Below are positions 16,891-26,381 of a DNA stretch of 64,000 nucleotides, piece by piece. Positions within the stretch are counted from its first letter, which is position 1. Every line of letters begins with the position of its first letter. The translations under genes and the position numbers were made by a program. The stretch is from Membranihabitans marinus (GTDB lineage Bacteria > Bacteroidota > Bacteroidia > Chitinophagales > Saprospiraceae). Where the stretch lies: contig NZ_JAHVHU010000009.1 of the NCBI RefSeq assembly GCF_019802045.1, positions 1-64,000 of the forward strand. The letters are read 5' to 3'. The notes under the pieces are model-generated. The model saw nothing but the letters and a program-made list of their open reading frames with translations. It did no database searches and was not told the origin of the DNA.

Positions 16891-17907
16891 TCAGATAAAA
16901 TCAAATACCCCCGCCAAAAGGTCATAAGAGTGCAATCGTGCGTCATGGTTCGTCATCATATCCTGGATGATGATTTCATCTACGGATAAATCGTTGCTCA
17001 GCTGAGTAAGCTGCTCATGAACCTGATCGGGCGTACCGGCCACAAACCGGGGTGGTTTGCCTGAGCCTTTCATATAAGTTTCGAGGCTGGGTAACCCACC
17101 CAGCTTTTTGACGGCGTCATCGGGAGCTGGCATTTGTGCGTCAATTATACCTCGGGCGAGATTATCGTACATCACATGGACCGGAGCGATTTGTCTGCGC
17201 GCCTCCTCTTCTGTGTCCGCACAAACCACATGGACGGAAAGGATCACTTCAGGGGATTTAACACCTGTACGCCCTGCAGATGGTTTAAATCCCGACCGAT
17301 AGGAATCAATGATTTGTCGTGTTCCTTTTTGGTTGATAAATCCGGCAAACACATAGGGCAAACCGAGCTGGGAAGCCGCCGAGGCACTCCAGGCGCTGGA
17401 GCCCAGCAGATAGAGTTCGGGATGGCTGTCGATGGTGTGAATCGGGGCTTTTGCAAAAGGGTGGTCATCGGGAAAACTGTGATCCAACCAGGCTACCAAT
17501 TCTGTTATTTGTTGGTCGGAATCACTGCGAAACTGCTTGCTCCGATCTTGCTGCAGGGCAAAATCAGTGATGGGGCCTGTCGTTGCCCGTCCCGCCCCCA
17601 GATCAATCCGTCCGGGGTATAGTTCATTGAGCGTGCAAAAAACTTCAGCCACCTTGAACACACTGTAGTGATTCAGAAGCACCGAGCCTGATCCGACCCG
17701 GATGCTCGAGGTGTTGGCTGCTATAGCTGGGATGAGCACCTCGGGCGCGCGACCGGCAATAGACGCGGCTCCGTGATGTTCGGCCACCCAAATCCGGTGA
17801 AAGCCTAGCTTTTCGATGTGCTGGGCGACATCGATACTTTTCATGAGGGCGTCGTGTCTGGTTTCTCCAGGAATGACGGTGGATAGATCAACAATAGATA
17901 ATTTCAT
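16891..17907 (-). CDS. LLM-class flavin-dependent oxidoreductase
   Basis: A 338-residue bacterial-luciferase-like TIM barrel that should use reduced FMN. It shows the N-terminal segment LGFHRIWVAEHHG with the conserved EHH near residue 43, and then IRVGSGSVLLNHYSVFKVAE and LYPGRIDLGAGRATTG, all typical of this family. The substrate is unknown; related single-component enzymes act on alkanes, sulfonates or aldehydes. There is no signal peptide. It is transcribed leftward, divergent from the phosphotriesterase-family gene across a 317-bp gap. Confidence 0.85.
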   Translation of the reverse strand: MKLSIVDLSTVIPGETRHDALMKSIDVAQHIEKLGFHRIWVAEHHGAASIAGRAPEVLIPAIAANTSSIRVGSGSVLLNHYSVFKVAEVFCTLNELYPGRIDLGAGRATTGPITDFALQQDRSKQFRSDSDQQITELVAWLDHSFPDDHPFAKAPIHTIDSHPELYLLGSSAWSASAASQLGLPYVFAGFINQKGTRQIIDSYRSGFKPSAGRTGVKSPEVILSVHVVCADTEEEARRQIAPVHVMYDNLARGIIDAQMPAPDDAVKKLGGLPSLETYMKGSGKPPRFVAGTPDQVHEQLTQLSNDLSVDEIIIQDMMTNHDARLHSYDLLAGVFDFI

Positions 17908-18224
17908 AGCACAAAATTTTATTTAACCTTGGACCAAATTTGGCGAAGCACGCGTAATGTTGATAAAACCCAACTTAATAGGTTTTGTTTCTGATATTCC
18001 AACACTTTGAGCTACCGAATCGCTCCATGACCAGTCTCCTGTCAAAACGGCGATTGTCTTTCTTGTATACAGGTATGGAAATGATTGATCATGGTGAATA
18101 TCAGTCTTGTTTTTCCGGACAGATTGGCCCCTGGAAGAAGTATATTAGGAAGATAAATGGGAGGTCCGGCAGATGTATTTTTGTAAATTGCATGTACTTA
18201 TATGCATTTCACGATACCTTGTAG
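17908..18224. other. Divergent intergenic region, no convincing gene
   Basis: This 317-bp region lies between the LLM oxidoreductase (leftward) and the phosphotriesterase gene (rightward), so it should hold a promoter for each. A TATTTTTG at 18176-18183 fits the Bacteroidota -7 element TAnnTTTG, 41 bp before the rightward start, but no good TTTG -33 element lies at the right distance. A 79-codon open frame crossing it has the composition of chance sequence. Confidence 0.4.
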
Positions 18225-19226
18225 ATGATGAATGCCAAAAATTTTCTGCTTATTGCAGTCCTTGTATGTGCCGGCTGGACGATGTGGGCTCAGCCTGTAG
18301 TAACGGTCACCGGGTCACGAAACGCTGACCAGAAATCGATCTGGCTTTCCCATGAGCATATTCTGGTGGATTTTATTGGCGCAGACAAAATTACAATGAA
18401 TGATTACAATCGTAGCACAGTATTCCATGAAATGCTTCCATATCTGTCGGCGCTTAAAAAATACCAGATCGGTTACTTCGTCGATGCGACCCCACCATTT
18501 CTGGGAAGAGACCCCGAACTGCTCCGGCAACTTTCTGTGGCGTCAGGGGTATCGATTCTGACCAACACCGGGCTATATGGAGCTCAGCAAAACAAATTCA
18601 TTCCGGCTTATGCTTTTGATCTGACCGCTCAAGAACTATCCGAAAGGTGGATAAAGGAGTACCGGCAGGGTATTGACGATACCGGGATCCGCCCCGGATT
18701 TATAAAGATTAGTGTCGATCCTAAAGATCCCCTGGATCCCATGCATGAAAAAATTGTCAAAGCGGCTGCGCTGACCCACCTGGAGACCGGATTGACCATC
18801 GCATCCCATACAGGAAAAGCACTGGGACTGTGGCCACAGCTCCAAATACTGAAGAATGCCGGCGTGTCACCTGCTGCTTTTATTTGGGTGCATGCACAAA
18901 ACGAATCTGACACGGATGCATATATTAAAGCGGCCGAAGAAGGCTGCTGGATCAGTCTGGATGGGGTGGGCTGGAAAACAGAACTCTATGTCGAGAAACT
19001 TCGTTGGGCAAAGGAGATGGATCTGCTAGATCGCGTCCTGATCTCTCACGATGCAGGGTGGTATGATCCGCAAAAAGAGGAACAATCCATTCAGCCTTTT
19101 ACCAATATTTTTGAGGTGTTGATACCTCGATTAATGGCGTCTGGTTTTACCCGGCGCGATATCCATCAGTTGCTCACTGTGAACCCAGCGATGGCTTTTG
19201 GGATTGACGTACGAAAAAGGGAATAG
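18225..19226 (+). CDS. Secreted phosphotriesterase-family metal-dependent hydrolase
   Basis: A 333-residue binuclear-metal TIM barrel of the amidohydrolase superfamily, phosphotriesterase branch. A signal peptide covers about residues 1-22 (ending MWA). All metal ligands are present: H43 and H45 in SHEH, the bridging (carboxylated) K161 in FIKISVD, H195 in ASHTG, H223 in WVHAQ, and D276 in LISHDAG. The enzyme should be active and periplasmic. Members of this branch are mostly lactonases or esterases rather than organophosphatases, so the substrate is uncertain. It is followed by 287 bp with a perfect inverted repeat at 19373-19406. Confidence 0.87.
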   Translation: MMNAKNFLLIAVLVCAGWTMWAQPVVTVTGSRNADQKSIWLSHEHILVDFIGADKITMNDYNRSTVFHEMLPYLSALKKYQIGYFVDATPPFLGRDPELLRQLSVASGVSILTNTGLYGAQQNKFIPAYAFDLTAQELSERWIKEYRQGIDDTGIRPGFIKISVDPKDPLDPMHEKIVKAAALTHLETGLTIASHTGKALGLWPQLQILKNAGVSPAAFIWVHAQNESDTDAYIKAAEEGCWISLDGVGWKTELYVEKLRWAKEMDLLDRVLISHDAGWYDPQKEEQSIQPFTNIFEVLIPRLMASGFTRRDIHQLLTVNPAMAFGIDVRKRE

Positions 19227-19372
19227 GCTGATTATTCTTGTTGGAGCACCAGGCCAATTGCGATTAATGCAATCGACACTCTTTGCAATTTTCCAGAACC
19301 TGATTTTTGGTGATTCCATTTTCTTCGAACCCTGTCCATTCAGGACCTTAACCCGCAAAAGTCAAACGTCAC

Positions 19373-19406
19373 CCAAAATTGGGCTATGCAATATGCCCAA
19401 TTTTGG
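19373..19406. terminator. Perfect 12-bp inverted repeat between convergent genes
   Basis: Arms CCAAAATTGGGC (19373-19384) and GCCCAATTTTGG (19395-19406) are exact reverse complements around a 10-base loop. It lies between two genes that point at each other, which suits a bidirectional terminator. However, there is no T tract next to either arm, so efficient factor-independent termination is doubtful. A transcript-end stabilising hairpin or a protein site is also possible. Confidence 0.45.
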
Positions 19407-19513
19407 AATTTAAGCACTTGATGCAATGCATATTATCCGTCATAACAGATTTTCGTGGTGAAAAAAGCGGGTTAATCCAGGTAGGATAGCTTTTTTCGGA
19501 ACGGCAGGATTTT

Positions 19514-20527
19514 TTAGAATCGAATCACTGTTTTGCCAATGCTTTTTCCGGATTCCTGCATTTCATGGGCCTTCTTGAGATTGCTGACAGTAAAACCTTC
19601 CAAGGTAGTATTCCGGGTTGTATGGAGGGTGCCTGCGTCCAGTAAATCACCCAATTTATTAAGAATATCATGCTGTCGGGCGATGTCATCCGTAGTGAAC
19701 ATAGAACGGGTGTACATCAATTCCCAGGAAAACGTGACACTCTTGGTTTTAAGGACATCCAGGTTCAAAGGTTTGCTGCTGCCGGTAATGGACACAATAT
19801 GTCCCTGTGGCTTGATAATTTCTGCCATCGTATCCCAATATCCCTCCAGATCCACACAGTCAAGGATGTAGTCTACCTCCTGATGCCCTGCTTTTTTCAG
19901 TTCTTCTTTTAGTTTATAGTGGTTAACCACCACGTCGGCACCCCGGTCCTTGCACCACTGGATGGATTCTGGCCTTGAAGCGGTTGCGATCACGGTGAGA
20001 TTCCCTATTTTTTTAGCGAGTTGTATGGCGATGGAGCCTACCCCGCCGGCTCCTGCCAAAATCAATATCGTCTTCCTCTGGTCTGTCTTTAGGTTTACCC
20101 GGATCCGATCGAAAAGAGATTCATAGGCCGTCAATCCTGTTAAAGGAATAGCAGCTGCTTCTGCCACGTTTAAGCTTTTGGGCTTGTTCCCTACGATGCG
20201 CTCATCAACAAGCTGATATTCAGCGTTACTACCGCTTCGGGTAAGATCCCCGGCATAAAATACTTCATCTCCTACTTTGAATCTGGAGGTCTTATCGCCA
20301 ACAGCCTCCACGGTACCCACAGCATCCCATCCAATGATTTTTGGTGTATCAAGCACTTTATCCTGAGCTGCCTTTTGTCTGATCTTATAATCGATAGGGT
20401 TCACTGAAATAGCGGCTATTTTCACCAATAAATCGTGTCCCGAGGGCGTCGGCTTCTCAGTTTCAAACTCGATAAAACTATTTGGTTCGGAAATGGGAAG
20501 TGATTCTTTAAATCCTATTGCTTTCAT
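19514..20527 (-). CDS. Zinc-independent alcohol dehydrogenase / quinone oxidoreductase-like MDR protein
   Basis: A 337-residue medium-chain dehydrogenase. An N-terminal GroES-like domain (about 1-140) contains VSVNPIDYKIRQ and WDAVGTVEAVGD. A Rossmann domain follows with ILILAGAGGVGSIAIQLAKK near residue 155 for NAD(P)H binding. The catalytic and structural zinc cysteines of classical alcohol dehydrogenases are absent, as in the quinone reductase branch. It should reduce quinones or enones with NAD(P)H in the cytoplasm. It is a single leftward gene. Confidence 0.85.
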   Translation of the reverse strand: MKAIGFKESLPISEPNSFIEFETEKPTPSGHDLLVKIAAISVNPIDYKIRQKAAQDKVLDTPKIIGWDAVGTVEAVGDKTSRFKVGDEVFYAGDLTRSGSNAEYQLVDERIVGNKPKSLNVAEAAAIPLTGLTAYESLFDRIRVNLKTDQRKTILILAGAGGVGSIAIQLAKKIGNLTVIATASRPESIQWCKDRGADVVVNHYKLKEELKKAGHQEVDYILDCVDLEGYWDTMAEIIKPQGHIVSITGSSKPLNLDVLKTKSVTFSWELMYTRSMFTTDDIARQHDILNKLGDLLDAGTLHTTRNTTLEGFTVSNLKKAHEMQESGKSIGKTVIRF

Positions 20528-20890
20528 GTTTTTTATTTTTTACTCCGGGCTATTGAGGCCAGCCATTTTGTTGTTCTCCTCCATCGTGAATAACATTGAT
20601 AAACGAAACATGTTTAGTTTTAGAATCCAGTGCTGAGCTTTATTATCTTCTCGGCGAATCATTCTGGCAGACAGAAGTTCTTAATCCCAATCCTATTTAG
20701 GAAATAGTAGACTATCTTGGTGGTGGCCCGAGCAATTGCTGTGGGGTCTTGTGTTTTTTGAATGATTATTGTAAATTATCGAGATGATTAAACAGAACTT
20801 TTGTCGGTATTCATAACTTCCGTAATGGGGGTGATTTTTATAAGTTTTATTTCTGTCGGAAATGAAGCAGATCAAGTAATTTTTGAAAAT
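20528..20890. other. Divergent intergenic region, no recognisable element
   Basis: This 363-bp gap lies between the MDR oxidoreductase (leftward) and the ketosteroid isomerase homologue (rightward). It must carry promoters for both. An in-frame upstream extension of the isomerase (from 20801) is open, but its 30 residues do not align with the family. I see no riboswitch, repeat or RNA gene here. Confidence 0.4.
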
Positions 20891-21280
20891 ATGGATGAAC
20901 AAGCGAAAGCGCGCCATTATACGGCGGTGGCGGACAATTATTTGAAAGGATTAAATGAGCAAAATCTGGAATTGATCATGTCGCTTTATGCGGACAACGC
21001 TACGGTGGAAGATCCCGTGGGAAGTGAAATCGTCTCGGGCAAAGAGGCTGTCTATAAATTTTATTCCGGCGCAGTGACGATGGATTTGAGCCTGATGCGG
21101 ACCGGACCGGTGCGTGTAGCTGGCGTAGAGGCGGCCTTTCCTTTTCAATTGCGAATGGACGTAGACGGTGTACCCATGGTCACGGATATTATTGATGTCT
21201 TCCACTTCAATGAAGAAGGTAAGATCGTCTCCATGCGGGCTTTCTGGGGGCCCAGCAATCGCCGGAAAGCGACGGAGTAG
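20891..21280 (+). CDS. Delta5-3-ketosteroid isomerase homologue (NTF2-like fold)
   Basis: A 129-residue NTF2-fold enzyme strikingly like steroid delta-isomerase of Comamonas testosteroni. The ATG at 20891 is chosen because MDEQAKARHYTAVADNY aligns with the family start. All three catalytic residues are in place: Y17 (equivalent to Tyr14), D41 in ATVEDPVGS (Asp38) and D102 in DIIDVFHF (Asp99). The C-terminal EEGKIVSMRAFWGPSN also matches. The family moves the double bond of 3-oxo-delta5 steroids to delta4. No other steroid gene is nearby, so the natural substrate could be a different enolisable ketone. Confidence 0.88.
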   Translation: MDEQAKARHYTAVADNYLKGLNEQNLELIMSLYADNATVEDPVGSEIVSGKEAVYKFYSGAVTMDLSLMRTGPVRVAGVEAAFPFQLRMDVDGVPMVTDIIDVFHFNEEGKIVSMRAFWGPSNRRKATE

Positions 21281-21364
21281 CTTCGGAATACATTCAAAAC
21301 AGTTATGAAATAGTGTAGCTCGGGATTTTAATCCGGGAAAACTGGTTGTATTGTAGTTTCATAT

Positions 21365-23461
21365 TTAATAGTGGATAGCTGGAATTTTTTTCATGTTTTC
21401 ATCAACGGGAGGTACTTGTCCGCTGCCCACTTTGTAGATTCGTTCGTTGGAAACGGTCATGGCTTTGGTGAGTTCGGGATAGGGGATATTGTTCATATTC
21501 ACCACCCCGATGTTATAATTCTCCCCATCAAAACGTCCATAAAACGGCAAATCGATCCATTGAAAATAATGCATTCCGATTACCTCAGGCCGGGAAAACC
21601 CTTGTTCGAGGTAGTGTCGATAGGCCCTTCCCCGGTCTTTTTGATTAGCTACTCCTACGATTCCGGTGGCGGGTAACGCCCGATCCACGGCGCCGTGATG
21701 GAATTCGCCAATAAGTACCGGTTTGCCACTTTTTTCGGCAATTTTCGCTGTTTCAGGTGGATCCATGCCATAGCCATTAATGGAAAATGCATCAAAACGT
21801 TCTCCGGCCTTGTAAAGTAAATCCGAACTCAACCAGGCATACCGCATCCCCAGATTGAGGTGGTTTTGATCAACCTTGTCAATTTCATCGCAGGGGATAT
21901 CTACATATCTGGATACCATGATTTCCGAAAATGCGTAGAAATCTTTATCAGCTGTTTTTGACGGGTAGGATTTGAAGGATTTTTGGAGTAATTCCTGAAA
22001 AGCATGGAGATCAAGGTTCCAGCTGTTATTAAAATCCTTGATATCCCCGCCATATTTTTCACGAATCCATTCGACAAATTTATTTTTGGTTTCGGACTGC
22101 TGGGTTGTCCCAAACATCTCAAAGGCAATGTTGAGATCCCCGGATGCCCATTGGGGTTCATTTTGTAAAAAATATCCGATCAGGTAAGGGTCGTCTTTGT
22201 AATCATGAAGCTGTTTGGCAAAGTGAACCGAATTTTTGTGGTACTCGTTGGAAAAGACATCAGGAAAATCCCTAAATACACGAATTTTGGTCGTTGGGAA
22301 ACCGTAGAGGGGCAAGACATACGGCAAATTGTTGTTTTTGATAAATGTTATATCGGACCAATTGCCCACCGTGTTAAATCGGTATTTTTTCATCAATCCC
22401 CTAGTGGTGGTTTCCCATTTCCTGCGCGCCTCCTCGCCATATACTTTGGTCAGGTTTTGCACATAAAAATCCACATTTTTGGTGTCTTCCGGGAGTTGCT
22501 CAAATAAGTCTTCAATGTCATTGACCGGGCCAGCAGAACCATACTGCATGACATCCACGCCGGTGCTCAAAAAAGCATAGCCTTCCGGATCGACCAGCCA
22601 CCATCTGTGACCATCGTGCTCGGTCCGGAAATATCCGGATGGTTCAAATTGTTTTTCTTTCCAACCACCATATTGGCTCCAGTTATCTGGATAAGTCGCT
22701 GACTGTGCTAATTTTTCGACCTTCCTGTTTTTTCTTTTGAGTTGTCGTTCATTTCGAATCTTGTCTTTCCATTTTTTGAGCTTCCACTGGCCAAATTCAT
22801 CGATGATCGATTCCTCAATGGGTGGATAAGGCGGGGGCAGATTTTCAGTGATAGAGATAGAAGCGACCTCATATTCCGGTGACGGATAGACTTTGTGGAT
22901 CGGACCAAACCGCAGGACAACTTTGACGATATCTGCCGGATCTAGTCGCCGGCCCCAGACCGTTCCTTTTAGTTGGCGGGGGAAGCGGGGCATAAACACA
23001 TTTTGTCCATCGAGGTAGCTCAATGGGAAGATCATTTTGGTTTTCAGTTTGGGAAGGATCCCCATGTGGGTATAAATCCCTTTGATGGTCTTTGCTTTTT
23101 GGTTCGGATTGTTTTCAGAATCTGACTGTTCGGCGTTTATGTAAAATTCAATATTTACTTGACCGCTGTATTTATTGTTGGCGAACACCTCAAATACGAG
23201 GTACTGTCCGGCGTTCCAATCTCCTTGATCGCCCTTTTCCCAGATAACCACGCCCGGGTTTTCTTGTGTCGGGTGGATGGTTAAGGTCGTTTGATCGAAT
23301 TCAGAACTTCTGTCGGTCAGGGAGCTGTTTTTATTATGTATGGCTATGTGTTCCAGACTGAAGGGCTGCACCGTGCCGGGGTTATCAATAGTGGCGCTAC
23401 CTGGCAAGGCACTCCATATCATCAGTATAAACAGGCTAGTTAACCGTATTATATATTTCAT
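21365..23461 (-). CDS. Secreted clan GH-A glycoside hydrolase (GH50/GH42-like)
   Basis: A 698-residue exported protein with a signal peptide (about 1-23). An N-terminal beta-sandwich, carbohydrate-binding-like region (about 30-205) leads to a TIM barrel (about 270-670). GYFRTEHDGHRWWLVDPEG at 276-294 is the segment that opens GH50 agarase-type barrels. The probable acid/base is E435 in FLQNEPQW and the probable nucleophile E586 in LIGEFHHG; both follow clan GH-A strand patterns. It likely cleaves a beta-galactan or related marine polysaccharide, with the exact family left open. Residues 225-250 form a basic, charged helix between the domains. It is divergent from the phospholipase C gene. Confidence 0.78.
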   Translation of the reverse strand: MKYIIRLTSLFILMIWSALPGSATIDNPGTVQPFSLEHIAIHNKNSSLTDRSSEFDQTTLTIHPTQENPGVVIWEKGDQGDWNAGQYLVFEVFANNKYSGQVNIEFYINAEQSDSENNPNQKAKTIKGIYTHMGILPKLKTKMIFPLSYLDGQNVFMPRFPRQLKGTVWGRRLDPADIVKVVLRFGPIHKVYPSPEYEVASISITENLPPPYPPIEESIIDEFGQWKLKKWKDKIRNERQLKRKNRKVEKLAQSATYPDNWSQYGGWKEKQFEPSGYFRTEHDGHRWWLVDPEGYAFLSTGVDVMQYGSAGPVNDIEDLFEQLPEDTKNVDFYVQNLTKVYGEEARRKWETTTRGLMKKYRFNTVGNWSDITFIKNNNLPYVLPLYGFPTTKIRVFRDFPDVFSNEYHKNSVHFAKQLHDYKDDPYLIGYFLQNEPQWASGDLNIAFEMFGTTQQSETKNKFVEWIREKYGGDIKDFNNSWNLDLHAFQELLQKSFKSYPSKTADKDFYAFSEIMVSRYVDIPCDEIDKVDQNHLNLGMRYAWLSSDLLYKAGERFDAFSINGYGMDPPETAKIAEKSGKPVLIGEFHHGAVDRALPATGIVGVANQKDRGRAYRHYLEQGFSRPEVIGMHYFQWIDLPFYGRFDGENYNIGVVNMNNIPYPELTKAMTVSNERIYKVGSGQVPPVDENMKKIPAIHY

Positions 23462-23610
23462 CGTCCATTTAAATTAACCTCCAACTCTTAAGCGTTTCAA
23501 TTATTTTTACCGTTCCGGGGCTCTAGAGTCAGCTTTTCGTTATTATCATATTGGCATATGATTTTTGCTGACTGTGGTTTATAATAAAATGCTGAAGATA
23601 GAATATTTTG

Positions 23611-23624
23611 TTAGTTTCAACTAA
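23611..23624. promoter_or_regulatory. Short perfect palindrome upstream of phospholipase C
   Basis: TTAGTT-TC-AACTAA at 23611-23624 has two perfect 6-bp arms with a two-base spacer. It lies in the divergent promoter region between the GH50-like gene and the phospholipase C gene, 105 bp before the chosen start. It could be an operator or chance A/T-rich symmetry. Confidence 0.3.
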
Positions 23625-23728
23625 TATTTGAGTTTATGACCCATTCAGCGGTTGATAAAAATTCGGATGTGAAAACACGACCCGTTTTATTTCAACAGCA
23701 TAAAGAGTCCCATTTAAAATTTATCAAT

Positions 23729-26284
23729 ATGACTTCAAGAAGAAATTTTATCAAGCAAGCAGCGATGCTGTCCGGATCCACTGCTTTTGCAGGTGTTTTT
23801 CCATCGGCTATCCAACGCGCTTTAGCCATCGACCCCATCCAGGATAGTACCTATATGGATGCTGAACATATTGTGATACTTATGCAGGAGAACCGATCTT
23901 TTGACCATGCTTTTGGTAAACTCAAAGGGGTGCGTGGGTTCAATGATCCCCGGGCCATCCACTTACCCAATAAGAATAAAGTCTGGTTACAAACTAATCG
24001 AAAAGGAGAGACCTATGCACCGTTTCGTTTTGATATAAAAAACTCCAAAGCAACCTGGATGTCCTCGTTGCCTCACAGTTGGGAAGATATGGTCGACGCC
24101 CGAAATGGTGGTAAGTATGATGGATGGCTGGAAGCAAAAAAGTCCTGGCACCAGGATTATCGGGATATGCCACTTACCATGGGTTTTTATGATCGGGAAG
24201 ATCTTCCTTTCTATTACGCCCTAGCCGATGCATTTACCGTCTGTGACCACCATTTTTGTTCTTCACTGACTGGCACGGTTGCAAACAGGCATTATCTCTG
24301 GACCGGCTCGATGCGTGATCCGAAGTATCGTCAATCCAAGGCCAATGTTCACAACGGAGATGTGACTTACTATCGATGGGCTCGTTGGAAAACCTTTCCG
24401 GAGCGACTGGAAGAAAATGGTGTTTCTTGGAGCGTCTACCAAAATGAAATAAGTATGCCCTGTGGTTTTGAATGGGAAGAAGAATCCTGGCTCGCTAATT
24501 TCACCAATAACAATCTGGAATGGTTTGAACAATATGGTGTTCGATATGCTACCGGGTTTCAGAATTACCTGACGGAAGTCATTGAAAAAATGCCGGAACG
24601 GATTGTTGTGGCTGAAAATAACTTGAAAAAATTGGACGAACATAGTGAGGATTATGCGGCGCTGAAAAAAGAACTGGAGGAGTTAAGAAGTCATCTGCAG
24701 TCTGCTCGGGACAATACAGAAAAATGGGGCCGGCAAGTATTTGAAGAATTATCAGAGTTTGAAAAAAACATTCATAACAAAGCTTTCTGTAGTAATATAG
24801 ATGACCCACATTATCATGAGCTGGAGACACTGAACTATTCAGATGATGGTGTTGAACGTCAAATGAAAGTACCCAAAGGAGACGTTCTTCATCAATTCAG
24901 AAAAGAAGTAAAAAATGGAGATTTACCTGCCGTTTCGTGGGTGGTTGCTCCACAGCAGTTTTCCGATCATCCGAGTGTCCCCTGGTATGGCGCGTGGTAT
25001 ATTTCTGAGGTAATGAATATCCTGACCGAAGATCCGGAAGTATGGAAAAAAACGATATTCGTCGTTACGTATGATGAGAATGACGGTTACTTTGACCATA
25101 TTCCACCCTTTGTTCCACCGGAGACAGGAAATCCGGAAACAGGCCAGGTGAGTCATAATATGGATACCTGGCAGGAATTTGCCCGTCCGGAAGATGAACT
25201 GGATCGTCATAGTAATAACCCTTCCGGAGCCCGATGGGGCCCGGTCGGACTTGGGTTTCGGGTGCCCATGGTGGTGGTTTCCCCATGGAGCCGAGGGGGC
25301 TATGTCAATTCTGACGTATTGGATCACACCTCTACACTTCAGTTGATCGAAAGGGTGATGGCTAAAAAAGCAAAGGGATCTTTGAGAGAAGATAATATTA
25401 GCTCCTGGCGTCGGTTGGTCTGTGGTGATTTGTCCTCGGCTTTCAGACCTTACCGCGGAGATAATATAACATTCCCGCCCCCTGTGGAACGGGACGAATT
25501 TGTTGCATCCATCCACCAGGCTCAATTTAGAGCGCTTCCAAAAGGATTTAAGGCACTGTCCCCATCAGAACAAAAACAGATTAACGAATTTCCAGGCCAA
25601 TCCCCGTTTATGCCCCAGCAGGAACCTGGAATCAAAAACAGCAATGCTCTAAACTACCACATGATAGTGGATGGCCATCTAAATCGGTCCGATGGGGTGT
25701 TTCATTTGGATATGGAAGCTCGTAATTACGTATTTGGTGAGAAAACCAGAGGAGTCCCCTATCTCGTCTATGCGCCCGGGACATATAGAAAGGCTCATTC
25801 TGAGGAATATGAAAAATCCAGATCCTGGAATTACGCTGTGGCACCTGGCGATCATTTGGACGATTCGTTTCCTCTGGACTACTTTCAGGATCCGGGGTAT
25901 CATCTTCGGGTATATGGGCCCAATGGGTTCTACAGGGAATTTCAGGGGGCCGGGGACGATCCGGCTTTGGATATACGGTGTGATTATGAACAGGATACCC
26001 GGAACCCTTCCAGGTTAACGGGGAATCTGGAAATTCATTTTAATAACCCCACCAGGATGAATCAAAAGGTTACATTAACCGATTTGGCATATGGCAAACC
26101 ACCTGTTGAATTGACCATAGCGCCTGGGAAGCAAACTACTGTGGTTGACCTGAGTGAAAGCCATCGATGGTACGATCTTAAGGTGGCAGTTAAAAACCCG
26201 GGGAACCTCTGTTATCATTATGCAGGCCGCGTGGAAACCGGGCAGGATGGCAGGACCGACCCTCAGATGGGTGGAACGAACTAA
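23729..26284 (+). CDS. Tat-exported phosphocholine-type phospholipase C
   Basis: An 851-residue acid-phosphatase-like phospholipase C. I start at the ATG at 23729 because it places the twin-arginine signal SRRNFIKQA at residues 3-11, followed by a hydrophobic stretch and an AxA-type site; an upstream ATG at 23636 would bury it. The phosphoesterase domain shows HIVILMQENRSFDHAFG, DHHFCSSLTGT-NR, the VVTYDENDGYFDH segment and PMVVVSPWSRGG. Two C-terminal repeat domains (about 650-840) of the bacterial PLC type follow. A charged, coiled insertion (KKELEELRSHLQ) lies near residue 350. It should cleave phosphatidylcholine or sphingomyelin outside the inner membrane, perhaps to obtain phosphate. 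Confidence 0.9.
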   Translation: MTSRRNFIKQAAMLSGSTAFAGVFPSAIQRALAIDPIQDSTYMDAEHIVILMQENRSFDHAFGKLKGVRGFNDPRAIHLPNKNKVWLQTNRKGETYAPFRFDIKNSKATWMSSLPHSWEDMVDARNGGKYDGWLEAKKSWHQDYRDMPLTMGFYDREDLPFYYALADAFTVCDHHFCSSLTGTVANRHYLWTGSMRDPKYRQSKANVHNGDVTYYRWARWKTFPERLEENGVSWSVYQNEISMPCGFEWEEESWLANFTNNNLEWFEQYGVRYATGFQNYLTEVIEKMPERIVVAENNLKKLDEHSEDYAALKKELEELRSHLQSARDNTEKWGRQVFEELSEFEKNIHNKAFCSNIDDPHYHELETLNYSDDGVERQMKVPKGDVLHQFRKEVKNGDLPAVSWVVAPQQFSDHPSVPWYGAWYISEVMNILTEDPEVWKKTIFVVTYDENDGYFDHIPPFVPPETGNPETGQVSHNMDTWQEFARPEDELDRHSNNPSGARWGPVGLGFRVPMVVVSPWSRGGYVNSDVLDHTSTLQLIERVMAKKAKGSLREDNISSWRRLVCGDLSSAFRPYRGDNITFPPPVERDEFVASIHQAQFRALPKGFKALSPSEQKQINEFPGQSPFMPQQEPGIKNSNALNYHMIVDGHLNRSDGVFHLDMEARNYVFGEKTRGVPYLVYAPGTYRKAHSEEYEKSRSWNYAVAPGDHLDDSFPLDYFQDPGYHLRVYGPNGFYREFQGAGDDPALDIRCDYEQDTRNPSRLTGNLEIHFNNPTRMNQKVTLTDLAYGKPPVELTIAPGKQTTVVDLSESHRWYDLKVAVKNPGNLCYHYAGRVETGQDGRTDPQMGGTN

Positions 26285-26381
26285 AAATTTCTGGAAATCA
26301 GGTGATGGCTAGACATGGCAGATTGAGAATTTTCCACCTGTAGTTGCTGGAAAGCCTGAAGTATAAGAGCTTGGATTGGTA

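Noticed and set aside
17985-18224. 79-codon open frame before the phosphotriesterase-family gene
   Set aside because: Its composition (many Arg, Ser, Cys, Met) and lack of any motif look random, and it occupies the promoter region of the next gene.
24923-25525. 200-codon open frame antisense to phospholipase C
   Set aside because: It lies wholly within a well-supported gene on the other strand and shows no domain of its own.
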